A program made the translations under genes and the position numbers. Shown piece after piece: positions 35,926-47,806 of a DNA stretch of 64,000 nucleotides (positions are counted from its first letter, which is position 1; the number at the start of each line of letters is the position of its first letter). The notes below the pieces were generated by a model that made no database searches, was not told the DNA's origin, and was given only the letters and a program-made list of their open reading frames with translations. The stretch spans positions 310,001 to 374,000 of the forward strand of contig SJRY01000236.1 of NCBI GenBank assembly GCA_011319805.1. Reading direction: 5' to 3'. Source of the DNA: Macrocybe gigantea. Its lineage: Eukaryota > Basidiomycota > Agaricomycetes > Agaricales > Callistosporiaceae.

Positions 35926-38666
35926 ATGCGCTCCAGTAGCAGGTCCTCGTCATCCGAAACAAGCGCGCTGCTCGACGAGGCGACTCCTTCATATCATTCT
36001 GTCGATGACGACGACACCATCCAATCACCCATCGATGACGCGCCCCCGCTGAACAAGTTCTCCCGAGTAGACATTGTTTGGATGTTGGCAGGCCTATGGT
36101 CAGGCGTGTTGCTGGGCGCATTTGACGGTACGTGTGAAGCCGCGCAGTCCAGAATGGGCATTGAATTATGCCAATAGGAACCGTGGTTGCCACGCTCCTC
36201 ACGCCCATTGGAAGCGAGTTTCGCGCTGCCAATGAAGCATCCTACATCGGCACGTCGTACCTCCTGTCCGTCTGTTGCTTCACGCCCCTGTATGGTCCGT
36301 GTCGATTCGAGGTCGCGACGCTCTTACCGTTTCTCAATACAAGAATGCACTAGGACGGTTATCTGACATCTTAGGACGCAAAGGGGCCATGCTGGTGGCA
36401 TTGTCACTGTTTGGTACGATATCAGTTATTTTTGTCGATCGGCCCAGACGATGACGTTTTATGGTAGGCTCGGGCACCATATTTTGCGGCTTTGCTCCCT
36501 CGATGGGTGCCCTAATTGTCGCCCGTGCGGTTGCGGGTATGGGAGGGGGAGGGTCAGTGAGTTTCATTGCCTCCATCTTCCTCCACTGATCGACGCCACA
36601 TTTATCAGCGTTATGACCGGTATGGGCTAGTAAACCTATGCTCGCCGGATGACGAATTCATACAACTCCGTATAGTTGCCAGTATCACCGTGTCGGACTT
36701 CATCCCGCTGTGAGCTTGCCAAGACGTCCGGACCCGTGTAAAACTAACGACGGTATTTGTAGGAAACAACGCGGGCTCTACCAAGGGATGGCTAACATGT
36801 GAGCGAGGTTACCCTCTTTCATGGCTCTGAAATTAATAACACCAGTCTTTACGGACTCGGCGCTGGCTTCGGCGGGCCGCTGGGCGGCTGGGTAAATGAC
36901 AAATTCGGCTGGTACTTTTCTTGCCTTCTGTTGTACTCGGTCATCATACTAAAACAGGCTATCAGGCGATATGCATTTTATATGCAAGTGAGTAGAAAAA
37001 TTCCACGGCTGTGCGAGGAATGGGTCCTTATGAGCAGGCGCCGCTTCTCGTTTTTAGCTTTATCGTGGTGGCGACGAAAGTGAACATTCAGCTGCCCTAC
37101 GAAATCCAAAATCAAAGTATGTCTGAAAGAATACGGCGTATTGACGTATGGGGTTCCCTCACCCTTGTGGCGACGGTGGGTTGCCTGCTCCTCGGTTTCA
37201 GTCTGAAAACCTCAGAGGAGCTTCCCTGGACATCTCCTCTCATTTATGGCCTTCTTATCGCCAGTCTCTTGTTTTGCATATCGTTTATCTTCGTAGAGAA
37301 ATATTGCTCTCCATATCCCGTCATGCCCCTCCATTTGGTGACTCAGAGGACACCTTTGGCTGTCTCCGTCACGAACCTTCTCACAAGCATCTCGGCATTT
37401 TCAATGGTGCGCTATCTTTTCCTCAGCTACAGATGTATTCTCATGCATAGTTGCCAGCTGTACAATATACCCGTAGTGAGTGCTCTCTCTACAAAATGGA
37501 GGTGCTCAAATGTGTTAAGCGTTACAAACCTAGTATTTTTCTGCTGTCCAATTAAAGTCGGCTGCAAACTCTGGTGCGTCAGATTATTGTTACCACTTAC
37601 GACTTCAGACATGCGTTGATACGCCGGCGCAGGCTTGCACCTTTTACCACATTCTGTAGGAAAAGTCTTTAGCTGCAGGTGTTAACCCGAAATTCTTATG
37701 TGCCATTTTTAGATTGCCATCTCCACTGGAAGCGTGTTTGCAGGCTGGTGAGGAGCACCGCTTGCAAGGCATTCTTTCTTGTCCAATGCTGGTACAACAG
37801 GGTCATGCGTAAAACGGGAAAATTATATACGCTCACGCTGGCGTCCTCGTTACTCACCATCATTGCAAGCCTGCTTGTTTGCTTTTGGAGTGACAATACA
37901 TGGAGACTGCATTTCTGGTTGGATCTGATACCTCAAGGTTTCGGGATGGCGAGCTTGATCACAAGCACTTTAATTGTACGGCTTATCTCGTTCCACCGTC
38001 AGCGAGGCTACTGTTCATCGCTATTCCTCAAGGCCATGATCGCTAGTGTGTTCCGAGAAGACATGGCCGTCGCAACAGGCAGTAAGAATGTTTCTTTTCT
38101 AATGTCTCCTGAACTGTTGTTGAACCAGCTCGCCACAAGTCACCTACCTATTTAGAACGACCGGCCAAGTTCTCGGTGTGAGCCTGGGCGGGGCCGTTCT
38201 GCAGGCCGTCTTGCTCCAGCAGCTCCGGTTCCGAATCTCAGGCCCTAACTCGCCGGAGGTCAGTAAAATGCGTCCTTCTGTTTGAACGTTCTGATGCATG
38301 TCTTGTACTTCCAGATCATTGAGGCAATCCGGTACAGTCGGTGCTATGTGTGAGAAACCCCTCTGATTTATCGTCATCTGACAGACGGTCCACCAACGTT
38401 ATACCCACACTGGAACCAGAGCTACAACATGCTGCCATCCAATCCTACGCACATGCATTGCGCGTCGTTTTCATCTGTCAAGCAGCGATTAATGTCCTCG
38501 GATTCTTGACATGTCTGCCAATACAGGAAAACGTATTGCCGTGAGTGCTTTTTTCAGAGCTGTCTTTCGCAGACATTCCCGACTAGGATTTACTGTGTTT
38601 GGCAGAGGAAGCCGTGAAGAGCAGGAGGAACATTATCGCAATCAAAACGAGAATAGAGGTACATAG
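35926..38666 (+). CDS. MFS transporter, DHA2 type (Fnx1/Vba-like)
   Basis: Fourteen-span MFS protein resembling S. pombe Fnx1 and yeast Vba vacuolar amino-acid transporters. The N-terminus is Ser/Asp-rich (SSETSALLDEATPSYHSVDD). Landmarks are VDIVWMLAGLWSGVLLGAFD, GTVVATLLTPIGSEFRAANE, ASYIGTSYLLSVCCFTPLYG, RLSDILGRKGAMLV (MFS motif A), LIVARAVAGMGGGG, VASITVSDFIPLKQRGLYQG and LYGLGAGFGGPLGGW (motif C-like). Further on are VFSFIVVATKVNI, IAISTGSVFAGW, YLFRTTGQVLGVSLGGAVLQ and AHALRVVFICQAAINVLGFL. Some thirteen introns of 45-70 bp are inferred. At the join near 38080-38128 (ATGS/PQVTYLF) the phase is off by one base. The tail ends in RNQNENRGT with TAG at 38664-38666. Confidence 0.87.
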
Positions 38667-39242
38667 GACATTAATGTATAACTATCAAGTGTATCTGTGG
38701 CGCCACAATAACATTGAAGGACATCTTGCATTTGCGAAACTTGTGGACAGATTAGGAATTCGTGTTAGGGTGTTTTTCCTCTATCCATCTCCTAGGTCGT
38801 TTTACGACAGTGACGACCCTACCCTTCACCGACTCCTGCGCATCACTGTCGAGGAAACGCGTTTTGGATGGTCTTGCTGGACATGGAAGAACATCGGATG
38901 CAGAGACCGTCACGACAGTCGCAAGGAACGTGAGGCCGAAAAGAGACGAAACAAATGTGCGGCGTTGGGTTAGTCGTAGGGTTTTATGCAAGGACATTCT
39001 ACGACTGGAGATTATGAAGTGATTAGTAGCCATTTAGTCAGGTATTCGCTGCAGAAACTCACGAAGTCGATGTCCATATCCCTGCTGGCAACCCGATGCC
39101 AGCTTGAAAATCCTGAGGCAACTTAGTCTTTCTTTGCTGTCCGGTTCGCACCGAACGGTTTATGTGTCTTTGTTGACCAAAAGCGTCACCGACTCTTTCC
39201 CCCGTCACACGGGTGTCACGCGGCAGTTCACTCATTGCTGCC
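38667..39242. other. Intergenic, 5' region of the uS14m gene
   Basis: Nothing recognisable. Short ORFs on both strands have no family motif. It contains the 3' UTR of the transporter and the promoter of the mitochondrial uS14 gene. Confidence 0.5.
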
Positions 39243-39609
39243 ATGCCGAACATTCGCATTTTGCGCGACATCAAGGCCCGCCATGGTGTGCAGGCCAACG
39301 AAATAGCACGCCGTGCATATCTCTATGTTGCGCGTAATCAGACGCTGCCTCCTCAGATCCGCCACCAAGCACAGTTGCAACTGAATACTTTCGGTCGTTA
39401 CACGCGCCCTACCACCGTGAAAAACAGGTGCTCAGAGTCAGGAAGGGGCAGGGGCATAATGAGCGAGTTTGCGCTTACTAGAGTGTGTTTAGCTTCTTTT
39501 TTTTTTTCAAGTTCTGCGACGGTAATTGACTGCACAATGCATTCAGTCTCAATTTCGCCTTAAAGCGCTCAGAAGAGAGCTAAACGGTGTGCAAAAAGCT
39601 TCCTGGTGA
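39243..39609 (+). CDS. MRP2: Mitochondrial small-subunit ribosomal protein uS14m (Mrp2-like)
   Basis: Mitoribosomal S14 homologue. Two exons (39243-39482, 39547-39609) give an intact 100-residue protein. Diagnostic sequence: MPNIRILRDIKARHGVQANE, YVARNQTLPPQIRHQAQLQL, NTFGRYTRPTTVKNRCSESG, RGRGIMSEFALTR and, after the intron, QFRLKALRRELNGVQKASW. The KNRC...GR(G)RG...F...R signature and the terminal KASW are typical of uS14 in mitochondria and bacteria. The intron has a T12 tract (39495-39506). Confidence 0.96.
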
Positions 39610-39787
39610 AAGCAGGATTTGGATGATTACATGGTAAAATTTTAATACATGATCTCTATATCATAAGAATACCTGCTGACAGTACGTTCAGATCAGCAAT
39701 ACATTATGTGTACAAGTACTTCAAATCATAATTGAGCCCTATTTTCAATATTGTGTGCCAAGTAGTGGACTGTAGCACCCTTGTCGC

Positions 39788-41642
39788 TCAAGCCGGAGGT
39801 GTCTGTTCCGAGCTTCCAATGTCGCTCAGACGCAGCTCGGGCTCTCCACGTTCCCTTCGCCAGCGATTTGCAATGTGCAGTGTTGCTTTGTCAATTAAAA
39901 AGCTGGAAAGACAGCTTTAGCCTAGCACAAAGATAGATGAAGTTCGACGCGTACTTGTAACGCCGTAGGAACTGTTCTCCGATCTCCCAGTTACTATGGG
40001 CCAAGACGTCGTCGCCATGGATAGTCACTGAACGTCGATAGTCGAGGAGACATTCTACCAAGTCGTAACGATCTTAACAAAAGCCGTCAAGACGACGTAT
40101 ACTCAGGAAATACAGGAATGCTTACTTCTCAATAGTATCATCCGATCGCGGAGTTCAGGGTGAAGAATGACGTCGATAACGCTTTCTATATTATAAACAA
40201 TCCTATCCTAAGTAACTGAGCGTCACGAGCAGAAAATGGTGGAGCATACCATGAGGCACCGTCCTATCCAATGTTTCGCCTTTTTAGTCGACGAACTACC
40301 AGCCAAAACGACATAACTCGCCTTTGGACAACAGACGGTCGGAGAGATGACGGAAGACAGTATTGATTGTTTCGCTTGTAGTTATCAAGGTGATAGCTAG
40401 ATGACATATTCAGTCTCTGGCACAACTCGATGATGACAAGTCCTCACTGAATAAGTTTATGGGCTTCGGTTTTATTGGGATCATCTTCTTCGTCGGGCAC
40501 TTCCAGGGAAGCAGATTTTGGTTGTTGCTGCTGGGAAACAGGTTGCTGGACACTTGCATTTTGGGCATTGAACGGAATCGGTGGAATAGACGGTTCAATG
40601 TTGATATTAACGGCCGGAATGTACGAGGGTTGGTAGTTGCTGCTGATAGATGTTGACGCGCTGTACGGAGGATTCGAACCTGCCGCAGAGGCTGGAGGCT
40701 GAATGTACATTGGAGAGTTGCTCGAACTTCGCATCAGTTCGGAAAACATGCTTCCGCTCTCTTGAGGCCTCGTATTTGCGGGATAGATGCCATTATTAGC
40801 AACGGAGGGCGCATTCATTGGCACAAGTAGAGAAAAGTCTTCTTGTCGCTGTTCGCCCTCTTCGCCACTTCTCACTCGTTTGGAGAATGCGCTTGCACTC
40901 TCATCGTCCGCAGAACGCTTTTGTCCTTGGAGTTTCGTGGCATTGGGTTCCATACTTTGCTTCTTCCGACGTTGGTAGCTCTCCCAGGCGGTGTCCGTCT
41001 CGGATTTGTTCACGTAGGCATTGAAATCTGCCATATCCCATCCTAATTTAGGCAATAACCCTCCAGCACCATCGCCAATGAAGCCAGCCAGACTCCGTAG
41101 GAGATTTCGAAGGGTTTGGTTCTCCGCCATCAAATCTACAGGAGCATCGTGGTGAACGTCAAAGATGTACGCGACTAGAAAGGTCTTGACCTTTGAGGAT
41201 GTTTCGCATTTCTCCGAGGGCTTCATCTTTCCCGCCGGAAAGAATTTCGACACGGGCTTCGAGATCCCGGATCTGTCCTAGCGGTCAGCAAAAAAAAAAA
41301 GAAGAAAATAAGCAAGACGAAAGCAAGACGAACTCTCTGCTGTTTCCGCAGCCGAAACTCTCGTTGTGCTATCCGATTCTGGTCACGTCTAGCGGCTTGA
41401 GAGCTGGGGAAAAGGATAATAAAAATAAGCATAGTTGTTGATCATGCAGAGGAGAAGAAAAGCGTACTTTGGATTCTTTTTTCGTCCAGGCTTTCCCGGA
41501 TGGTTAATGCCATCACCGTTTGGTGAATCAAGTTCGGAATCCTGGAACAGGGAGATGTGAGTGATGTCTTGGGAGAATAAGAGACCTTGCGTACGTCAAT
41601 ATCACCGGAGACACTGCGGTCTCTCGGCTCGTTGGCTTTCAT
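39788..41642 (-). CDS. bZIP transcription factor with C-terminal DUF3425 domain
   Basis: Fungal-specific regulator type: Yap/Pap1-like basic region plus DUF3425. The basic region and zipper read SQAARRDQNRIAQREFRLRK then IRDLEARVEIL and LMAENQTLRNLLRSLAG. NRIAQREFR matches the NxxAQxxFR contact motif. A Ser/Gln/Pro-rich middle follows. DUF3425 reads YHLDNYKRNNQYCLPSSLRP, then TVPHESVIDVILHPELRDRM, VECLLDYRRSVTIHGDDVLA, HSNWEIGEQFLRRY and NRWRRERGEPELRLSDI. All exons join in frame over about ten introns, one of them GC-AG (40265-40322). The start is Met 41642 (MKANEPRDRSVSGD) and the stop is at 39788-39790. Target genes cannot be told from sequence. Confidence 0.92.
40265..40322 (-). other. 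GC-AG intron in the bZIP-DUF3425 gene
   Basis: A 58 bp intron with donor CAAAG|GCGAGT and acceptor TTGGATAG. It joins SVVQR to TVPHESVID as in other DUF3425 proteins. The exon base before the donor (AG|GC) fits the strong consensus expected for GC donors. Confidence 0.8.
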
Positions 41643-42005
41643 TAGGAGAACAGGCTGCTTGGGTGAGATGGATTACGATTCGGGAATGCACGTTTACCCG
41701 GCATTTCTCCGGCAGATATACAATTACGTTATCAGATTATTTGGCATTAGCCTTAAGGCTGTCAATAACTGTAAATTTACTCTGCGCCCTATCATGGTCT
41801 TCATCCAAGCCATACCAATAGGGGCGGAGGGAGCAAATCGCTATGACATTATGGCCTTCCCAGCCGCAGATCCTAGTACCTAACCGTTAAAGGTCAAAAA
41901 CCAGCTGGCAAATCGTTTAGCTCCCTCCCAACGCCCATCTCAGAGGCCGACCGTACACGAAAGTAAGGATCAAGGAGATAGCTCGACCGCATGTACATCA
42001 ATGCG

Positions 42006-42329
42006 TCATCGTGCCTCGAATTGCACCACTGTGGAACTCTCAGTTTATATTGAAGTTGCTAGTTTAAAAAAAAACAACGTACTTCGCTTGGTGCGCTTCT
42101 TGTACATGATGCGATGACCACATTCCCTACAGCGTATGGGTTCTCTCGACCTGATTTCGTTTTTTGCCCCGCAATCTGGATATGTCATCAAATGAGAATG
42201 AGCCGTGAATCAAAGTCCTATCAAAAATTGTTTACCTGCGCAGATATACTCCATGTCCTGTTTCGGGGCTTGAAGGAAAGAACCACTGCCTTGCTGAGGC
42301 CCAGCGGTCGCAGGTGTTTGCTGGCTCAT
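42006..42329 (-). CDS. RPB12: RNA polymerase I/II/III common subunit Rpb12 (RPABC4)
   Basis: Smallest shared polymerase subunit, a zinc ribbon that stabilises the Rpb2-Rpb3 contact. Three exons (42236-42329, 42083-42175, 42006-42028) encode 69 residues. The core is [38 protein letters not shown] and VQFEAR at the end, with all four zinc cysteines (CxxC...CxxC). A Gln/Pro/Gly-rich N-terminal extension of about 25 residues precedes the Met that aligns with the usual start. The last exon codes only the VQFEAR end plus part of a Met codon. A strong inverted repeat lies 84 bp upstream of the ATG. Confidence 0.97.
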
Positions 42330-42412
42330 GATGGAAGGACGATGGAAAAGTTTTGTGTATCCTTATTTGGACGAGGCTGGGGCGATCCTCAAGTGGCATT
42401 TATACAAACAGG

Positions 42413-42475
42413 GTTGATGAGGCTTTCGTTCACAACCTAGTGATTCACCAGGTTGTGAACGAAAGCCTCGTCAAC
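42413..42475. repeat. Near-perfect 26 bp inverted repeat with 11 nt loop
   Basis: The left arm 42413-42438 and right arm 42450-42475 are reverse complements with one mismatch (T42418 against C). The core is GAGGCTTTCGTTCACAACCT. Transcribed, it would form a long hairpin. It sits upstream of RPB12 and is not linked to any visible transposase gene. Confidence 0.9.
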
Positions 42476-43172
42476 GCGAGTCGTCATGTTCATCGTTGTG
42501 CCTGGTCAATCGCAGCCGTAGAACGCGACGGACCGATCTGCGGGAAACGTCATGGGCTGTCATTGACATAACAACCCTTTCAACTGTCTTGCTTGATGGC
42601 TAACACAGCCTTGCGGCGAACATGTCTGTTACTCTATGTACTTGACAGGTCGTAGTTCTTGGCTTGCAAGCTCGGACGACGCAAAAAAAGCCAAAGTTAG
42701 TCCACAATATGACCGTGATGGAGACCGTCTGACACACCTGTTTCAGCACCTCCATTTGATTGGCCGAAAGAGAGATAGGACTCTCTACTTATCTCAACGG
42801 AATTTTCAAGGCGGGTTAGAAACGGTTTGAGGACAACTGAGGCGAAAACTAGACCTAATAAAATGGAACTTTTCCTGAAACCTTGCCGATTATCATGATG
42901 GCATCATTATAGCAGAGTCCTCAAACCTTTGAATGAGATTCCCCAATCAGTGAACATCGCCTTGCCGACCGATATTGATACCTTCTCTTTTTGTCCATGG
43001 CGCGTTCGTCTCGATGTAACACTTCCTGACAACCTGACCGTGGGCTGTTTCTAGGGTGCACTACACAGGCGTCCTTATAGTCAGGCTCCGAGCCCTCCAT
43101 GTTCCTTCGAGGTTGCCCGTTGCTTCCTTCAAGACTACATATACGTCGCCTTTTATTTCTAATTCCTTCACA

Positions 43173-44017
43173 ATGACCGCCCTTCCTTCTTTTGTGGAAC
43201 TCATGGCATCGCTCGGCTTAGACCAGACTGCTCGTCCCCGCCATCAATCTCCTTCTTCATCGCCACCATCGCCTCAGGTTCCCAGCTTTTCAGCATCCTC
43301 GCGAACGAAGACAAAATCTAGTCAATCTTTAAAGGACACTACCTCTCGTCAGCGTCATACCCGCTACTCCCCCTATTCTCCTGCCATCGTACGTTCGTAT
43401 ATGCCATTCCATATCAGGCACTGAGTAATGATTTTATTCGAACGCAGTCAACGTCAAGGCGCGGGAGCGTCTCCTCGATGTCCTCCGCATCATCTGATAA
43501 TGAGAGGTCCTCTTTGAGTGTGCGTTGACTAGATTCGACCGTCGCTTTGCTTCTTATCTAATCACCACCTAAGGCATACTCCCCTACCTCCTCCCCTCGG
43601 CTAGGTCGGCGAATTTCCAACCTCACCATTAATGTGTATGGTTCTATTTCCGACTTGGCCGTCAACACCCCAATTTCGACCTATGTCAGGCGGAAAACTC
43701 CTGGCGCATCCCCCACATCTCCTACGTTTCCCCAGGATTCACGTGACAGCCGCCCAATGACGCCAATCCCGGTTACCATTCCCATTCTCCCACCGTTGCT
43801 CCCAAATTCTGCTAGTACCGAATCGTTTCCAAATACTCCCTGTGACTCTGAGATACCATCACGCGAATGGGGCTCATCGATACTTGGCAACTCGCGTTTG
43901 GCGAAAGACTTGCGTCCTTTTAAACGCCATATTGGTGTCAGGATCTCATCGCCATCGCGTTCTATTGAATTCAACGGCCAACCTCCTCGCCGCCTCTCGC
44001 TTGCCAACATTGCTTAG
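43173..44017 (+). CDS. Hypothetical Ser/Pro-rich protein
   Basis: Three exons are joined by introns after SPYSPAI (about 43390-43448) and after SSLS (about 43520-43573). The product (about 240 residues) is almost wholly low-complexity and phospho-site-like: SSSPPSPQVPSFSASSRTK, SMSSASSDNERSSLS, AYSPTSSPRLGRRISN, several TP/SP sites and a C-terminal PPRRLSLANIA. RRxS motifs suggest a basophilic-kinase target. A short hydrophobic-ordered N-terminus (ALPSFVELMASLGL) might be a binding helix. No known domain was recognised. Splice sites and steady codon bias support it as a real gene. Confidence 0.65.
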
Positions 44018-44477
44018 CAGTTCTTATTCACTATTTGGCTTTTACCCTTTTCAGGGATACCATCTGGACCCTTGTACAACATATCTTTATTGGACAGCTT
44101 CATCTGTAACACTATTTCATGTCGCCCCCCTCCTGGAAGTTTCCATTTCTTTTTGGCCCAATGGTCCTTCTACGCTCGTTACCTTCTTCCCTACTTCTAC
44201 CGTGCCTTTTTGTCTGTTTAACACGTTGCACAGGGCTTGGATAACCATGCAAAGTCGGTAATACATTAAAGATGGGCTCACGCCTAGCGCGTTCTGCTTT
44301 ACATGCCGCATGGACGTCAAAATAAACCTTGAGGTATTCACTGTGAGAAGCACGCAAAACAACAGTCGCCGTTCGTGGAGATGAATAATGCAGTACAGAC
44401 ATACTACAGGCGATCGGTATGTCAATGATTATTTCCTGTCGGAGAAGAACGAGAATAAACGGCCCATTGTCGACGAT
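44018..44477. other. Convergent intergenic region, no gene seen
   Basis: Between the stops of the Ser/Pro-rich gene and GPATCH11; presumably overlapping 3' UTRs. ORFs on both strands lack supporting features. Confidence 0.5.
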
Positions 44478-45785
44478 TCAATCATGAGAGTCTTCATCAA
44501 CACCAGGACATTGGGCGTCCATTTCTTCGCGAGTGGCATACCGTAAGCCGCACCAGAAACAGTAAAAATACTTGTCGCGTAGGTACGAAAGGACAAGTTG
44601 CAGACGATCCTGTGCCTGAGATCGCGATTGAATAGATGCCAAAAGATGTGTAAGAGAATGCCATACACGGAGTCGCAAAAACTGAGCGGCCTCTTGTATG
44701 GTCTCCACGTCCGTCTGCGGGGCGTTAATAGCGGAGTCGTGTGTTTCGGTCAGAGACGCCTCAGGGTCACCCATCGGCTGTAAAGCGTCTGCATGCATCT
44801 GCTGGCGAAGGCGCGTTTCCAATGCATCTCCATGGCTGGCCTGCGTTTTGGATGCATTTAGATAGCCATAAGAGGAGAGAGCATCCATCAGATCAGGAGG
44901 AAACGTGTCGTCATTGTTTGAGTTGAGCCATAAAACGTTGTACTGTGTGTGGGAGGATGATGAGACAAACGGATCGCCATGACGAAGTGACGATATCAGT
45001 TACCGTCTTGCCGGCCTCCTCATCCAGTGTCATGCATGTACGTTGCGCGGTGACTGATGGAGTGAAGAGACGAGTGTCAGCAGGAGACGTGCAGATGGAA
45101 AATACGTGAACAAGAAGGGTCGCCAACCTAGTCGTCCTTCAGCTCGTCGCTCTTCGTATTCCCTTTTGGCGCGGTCCCGGAAATCCTCACGGCTAGATTC
45201 CTCTTCCATTTTTGCCATCTTTGCCAGCCTGTCGGAGGCAGCTGGGGACCGAGATCGTTTGTTCACACCAATCCCCTTTCTGCCTGTGGCATATGCGGCA
45301 ATGTCCAGTTCAGCAGCCGTGAATCGCTGAGGGTAGAGGCGACATACCTTCCCATTCTTTCAGCTTGACAGGCTCGACGACATGTCGGGACTTGGTCTCC
45401 AGGGTAGGTTGGCGCTCCTCGCTTGTCTTTCCTTTGTCATCGGCGCCCCCAGCGATGACGATGATTCAGCTGATTCTTCACTCAGCCCAAGGGCCTGTCC
45501 GGGTTTGAATCCCATCTTCATCATGATAGAGAGGGCCTTGTTTCTGGAAGAGATACCAGCATCTTGTTCTTCCTTGGCGCGAGCAAAGAGACTCTTGCTG
45601 AGACCCTCCTCTCGCGATTCAATTTCGCGCTGCCGCTTTCCTTTGATCCGATTTTGCAGACTCTTTGATTCGGCCTTGCGCTGCGCTTCCTTGCGAATCT
45701 GGGCGTAGGTTTTGGGCGCCGTTGATTGTGCCTCGACATTGGCCAGAAATTTGTCGGACAAGTAGTCCTCCTCATCCTCAGACAT
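44478..45785 (-). CDS. G-patch protein GPATCH11-like (G-patch + DUF4187)
   Basis: RNA-processing factor type; G-patches activate DEAH helicases. Order: acidic start (MSEDEEDYLSDKFLANVEA), basic coiled coil, G-patch NKALSIMMKMGFKPGQALGL, linker, KGIGVNKRSRSPAASDRLAK, a helix EYEERRAEGRL and the DUF4187 zinc-like end YLRDKYFYCFWCGLRYATRE to EDSHD. Introns follow KLKEWE, EGRL and EEAGKT. At a C5 run (45446-45450; G5 on the coding strand) one missing base shifts the frame. Restoring it gives KGKTSEERQPTLETKSRHVV and then EPVKLKEWE, which leads correctly to the next exon. Met 45785 is preferred over an in-frame Met 21 bp upstream. Confidence 0.88.
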
Positions 45786-45803
45786 AGTGATGCGCGTAAA
45801 CAA

Positions 45804-45809
45804 CACGTG
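45804..45809. promoter_or_regulatory. CACGTG E-box just upstream of the GPATCH11-like gene
   Basis: CACGTG in CAACACGTGAAC, only 18 bp before the minus-strand ATG at 45785. If the upstream in-frame Met is used, it lies inside the leader. Confidence 0.45.
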
Positions 45810-46033
45810 AACATCAGGATTTCCGAGTCACACGCTGAATTTCGTACCGTGAACTATCATAATTAAGCAGAGGTGGCGGCACTAAACCGTAACGAACGCG
45901 GACAAGGTATTCATCAACGTTATCATATAAAGGTAAAAACTTATAACGCGATGAAGAGAACATGAACAGTGGTGGGTTGGGGCGTAACATCAGTCCACAA
46001 AGATGGACTAGGATAGAGGGACATGATCATAAA

Positions 46034-47222
46034 TTAGGTGGAAGGGGCAGGGGCAGGAGAAACTGCGGCCTCGGTGGTCTCTGGGGCCGCTTCATCCTCG
46101 CGAGGGGTGTTGACAGCGATCTTGACGGCTATGTTCCTTCCACCAACCTCTTTACCTTCCAAAGCCTCAATAGCCTTCTTCTGCTCTTCCTCGTTACCGA
46201 CGTCGACAAATCCATAACCTTTGGACTTCCTGGGATGCCCATAGCGTCTGCGGACGATGCGGGCAGAGTTGACGATGATGCCAGCGTCGGCGAACAACTG
46301 AGCAAGGCCGGCATCATCGACGTTGAAGCCAAGGTTGGCAACAAAGAGCATGGTCTTGGACGGCTCACCCACAGGGTCTTCGCCCGCAGGACGCGGGGGG
46401 CGAGGAACCCTGGGTTTGCGAGGGCGAGGAGCCTTTTTGTGAGCTGCCACATCGTCAGCAGGGACTTCACCTGCTGCTTCGAGAGCAACATCGGCACCCT
46501 CGCCAGCAGCTTTTGCCTTGGGCTTGCGCTACAGGTCATATTGAGTGATGAAAGGGACGGATGGAAAGGATGGACATACGGGAGCCTTCTTCTTCTTCTT
46601 CTTTGGCTTAGCGGCTTCGTCTGTACCAGGAGCAGCGGCGTCGTCGGTCTTGATCTGCTCGCCATTTGCTTCAGCCTCTGAGACTTCCCCGGGAACAGCC
46701 TTGCTGCCGCGCCTGCCGGGTCTCCTCTTGGCCTTCCTTTCTTTTTTCTCTCTGTCCTTCTGATCAGATGGCTTAGCGATCTCGACGATAACTGGACGAC
46801 CGTCGAGTTCTTGCTTGTTGAGCGTGTCTACTGCCTTCTGCGCGGCCTCTGCTGTGGACAGGGCAACGAAGCCGTAGCCAGCAGAGCGGGTGCCACGATG
46901 TATTATTTGCGCGGAGAGGCTAAAAGGGGAAAAGATGGCAGGGAAGGAGGCGTGTTAACATCGTGTGCAAGGCTGTGCAGTGATGCCACGTACATGTCAC
47001 TCTCGACGGGCGCAAAGAAAGCCTTCAGCCCTTCATCCGTGGTGGTGTAGGAGAGGTTGCCAGCGAAGACCTAGAAGAGGGACGGAGATGAATGCTGCGA
47101 CCGCGATCGCCACGAACGCACAAGACGAGATTAATACCTTGAAACCAGGGGCTTCCTCTACCTTGTCCTGAGTACCGGGGAACGCCGTTCTCATTGACAG
47201 GTGCGGCTGGGGCGTCAGACAT
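46034..47222 (-). CDS. RNA-binding protein with two RRM domains
   Basis: Nuclear/nucleolar-type RNA-binding protein. RRM1 opens with VFAGNLSYTTTDEGLKAFFA (RNP2-like) and contains GYGFVALSTAEAAQKAVDTL (RNP1). A Lys/Ala-rich, charged linker follows (KPKKKKKKAPRKPKAKAAGE) with RPGRRG and PRPRKPRVPRPPRP tracts. RRM2 has MLFVANLGFNVDDAGLAQLF (RNP2) and SKGYGFVDVGNEEEQKKAIE (RNP1). Two ~65-80 bp introns split RRM1 and one splits the linker. Near the N-terminus a G4 run (47177-47180) appears one base too long: removing one base makes VEEAPGFKVFAGNLSY continuous. The layout resembles fungal Nsr1/nucleolin-type or single-strand nucleic acid binding proteins, which cannot be told apart here. Confidence 0.85.
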
Positions 47223-47806
47223 TGTGAAGGGGTGGGCTGTTGGTGTGAGTGCTACGAGGGGAATGGGCTGAACTTGTTGAACCGGTTTCTTCGTGTCAAA
47301 ACTTGGAGGTCAAAGAAAAAACCTGAAAAACACGACGCTGCCAGGCTTTTATGTTTGCCAAATAAGCGCAAACAACAATCCCCATCTACTCGTCGGTCGT
47401 CATGGCATCCGTTGAGGACTGCCTCTACTCGTCGTGTTTTCGCCTCTGACGGCGCGGACGATGTGCTCCCTCTGAAGCATACATGGCACACCAGGGCAAA
47501 GACGCGGTCACACTTTCTTGGTGGAAATGGACAAGGAACGCGGCGTCGTCATGACCGCCCATGGTTACGAGCTGGTAAAAGTATTGATACGCTAATCAGA
47601 AAAACATACAGTACCTCCTTGGCAATAAGGCCCGTGCGCACGTCCGGGAAGTACCGTCATTTAAATTTGGTTTATTACTCTCAACGTTCTTCCTTGCTCG
47701 CTCCCCATCCTTCTTCTTATCTGACGTTAGGCCTCCCTCCATTTATTATCAAGGCCAACTCACATTCATTTCCTCAACGCTCTTTTTTCGCGCTCACGAC
47801 CCCACA

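Noticed and set aside
45962..46681. 239-codon plus-strand ORF
   Set aside because: Antisense shadow of the RRM gene; the minus strand carries clear RNP1/RNP2 motifs.
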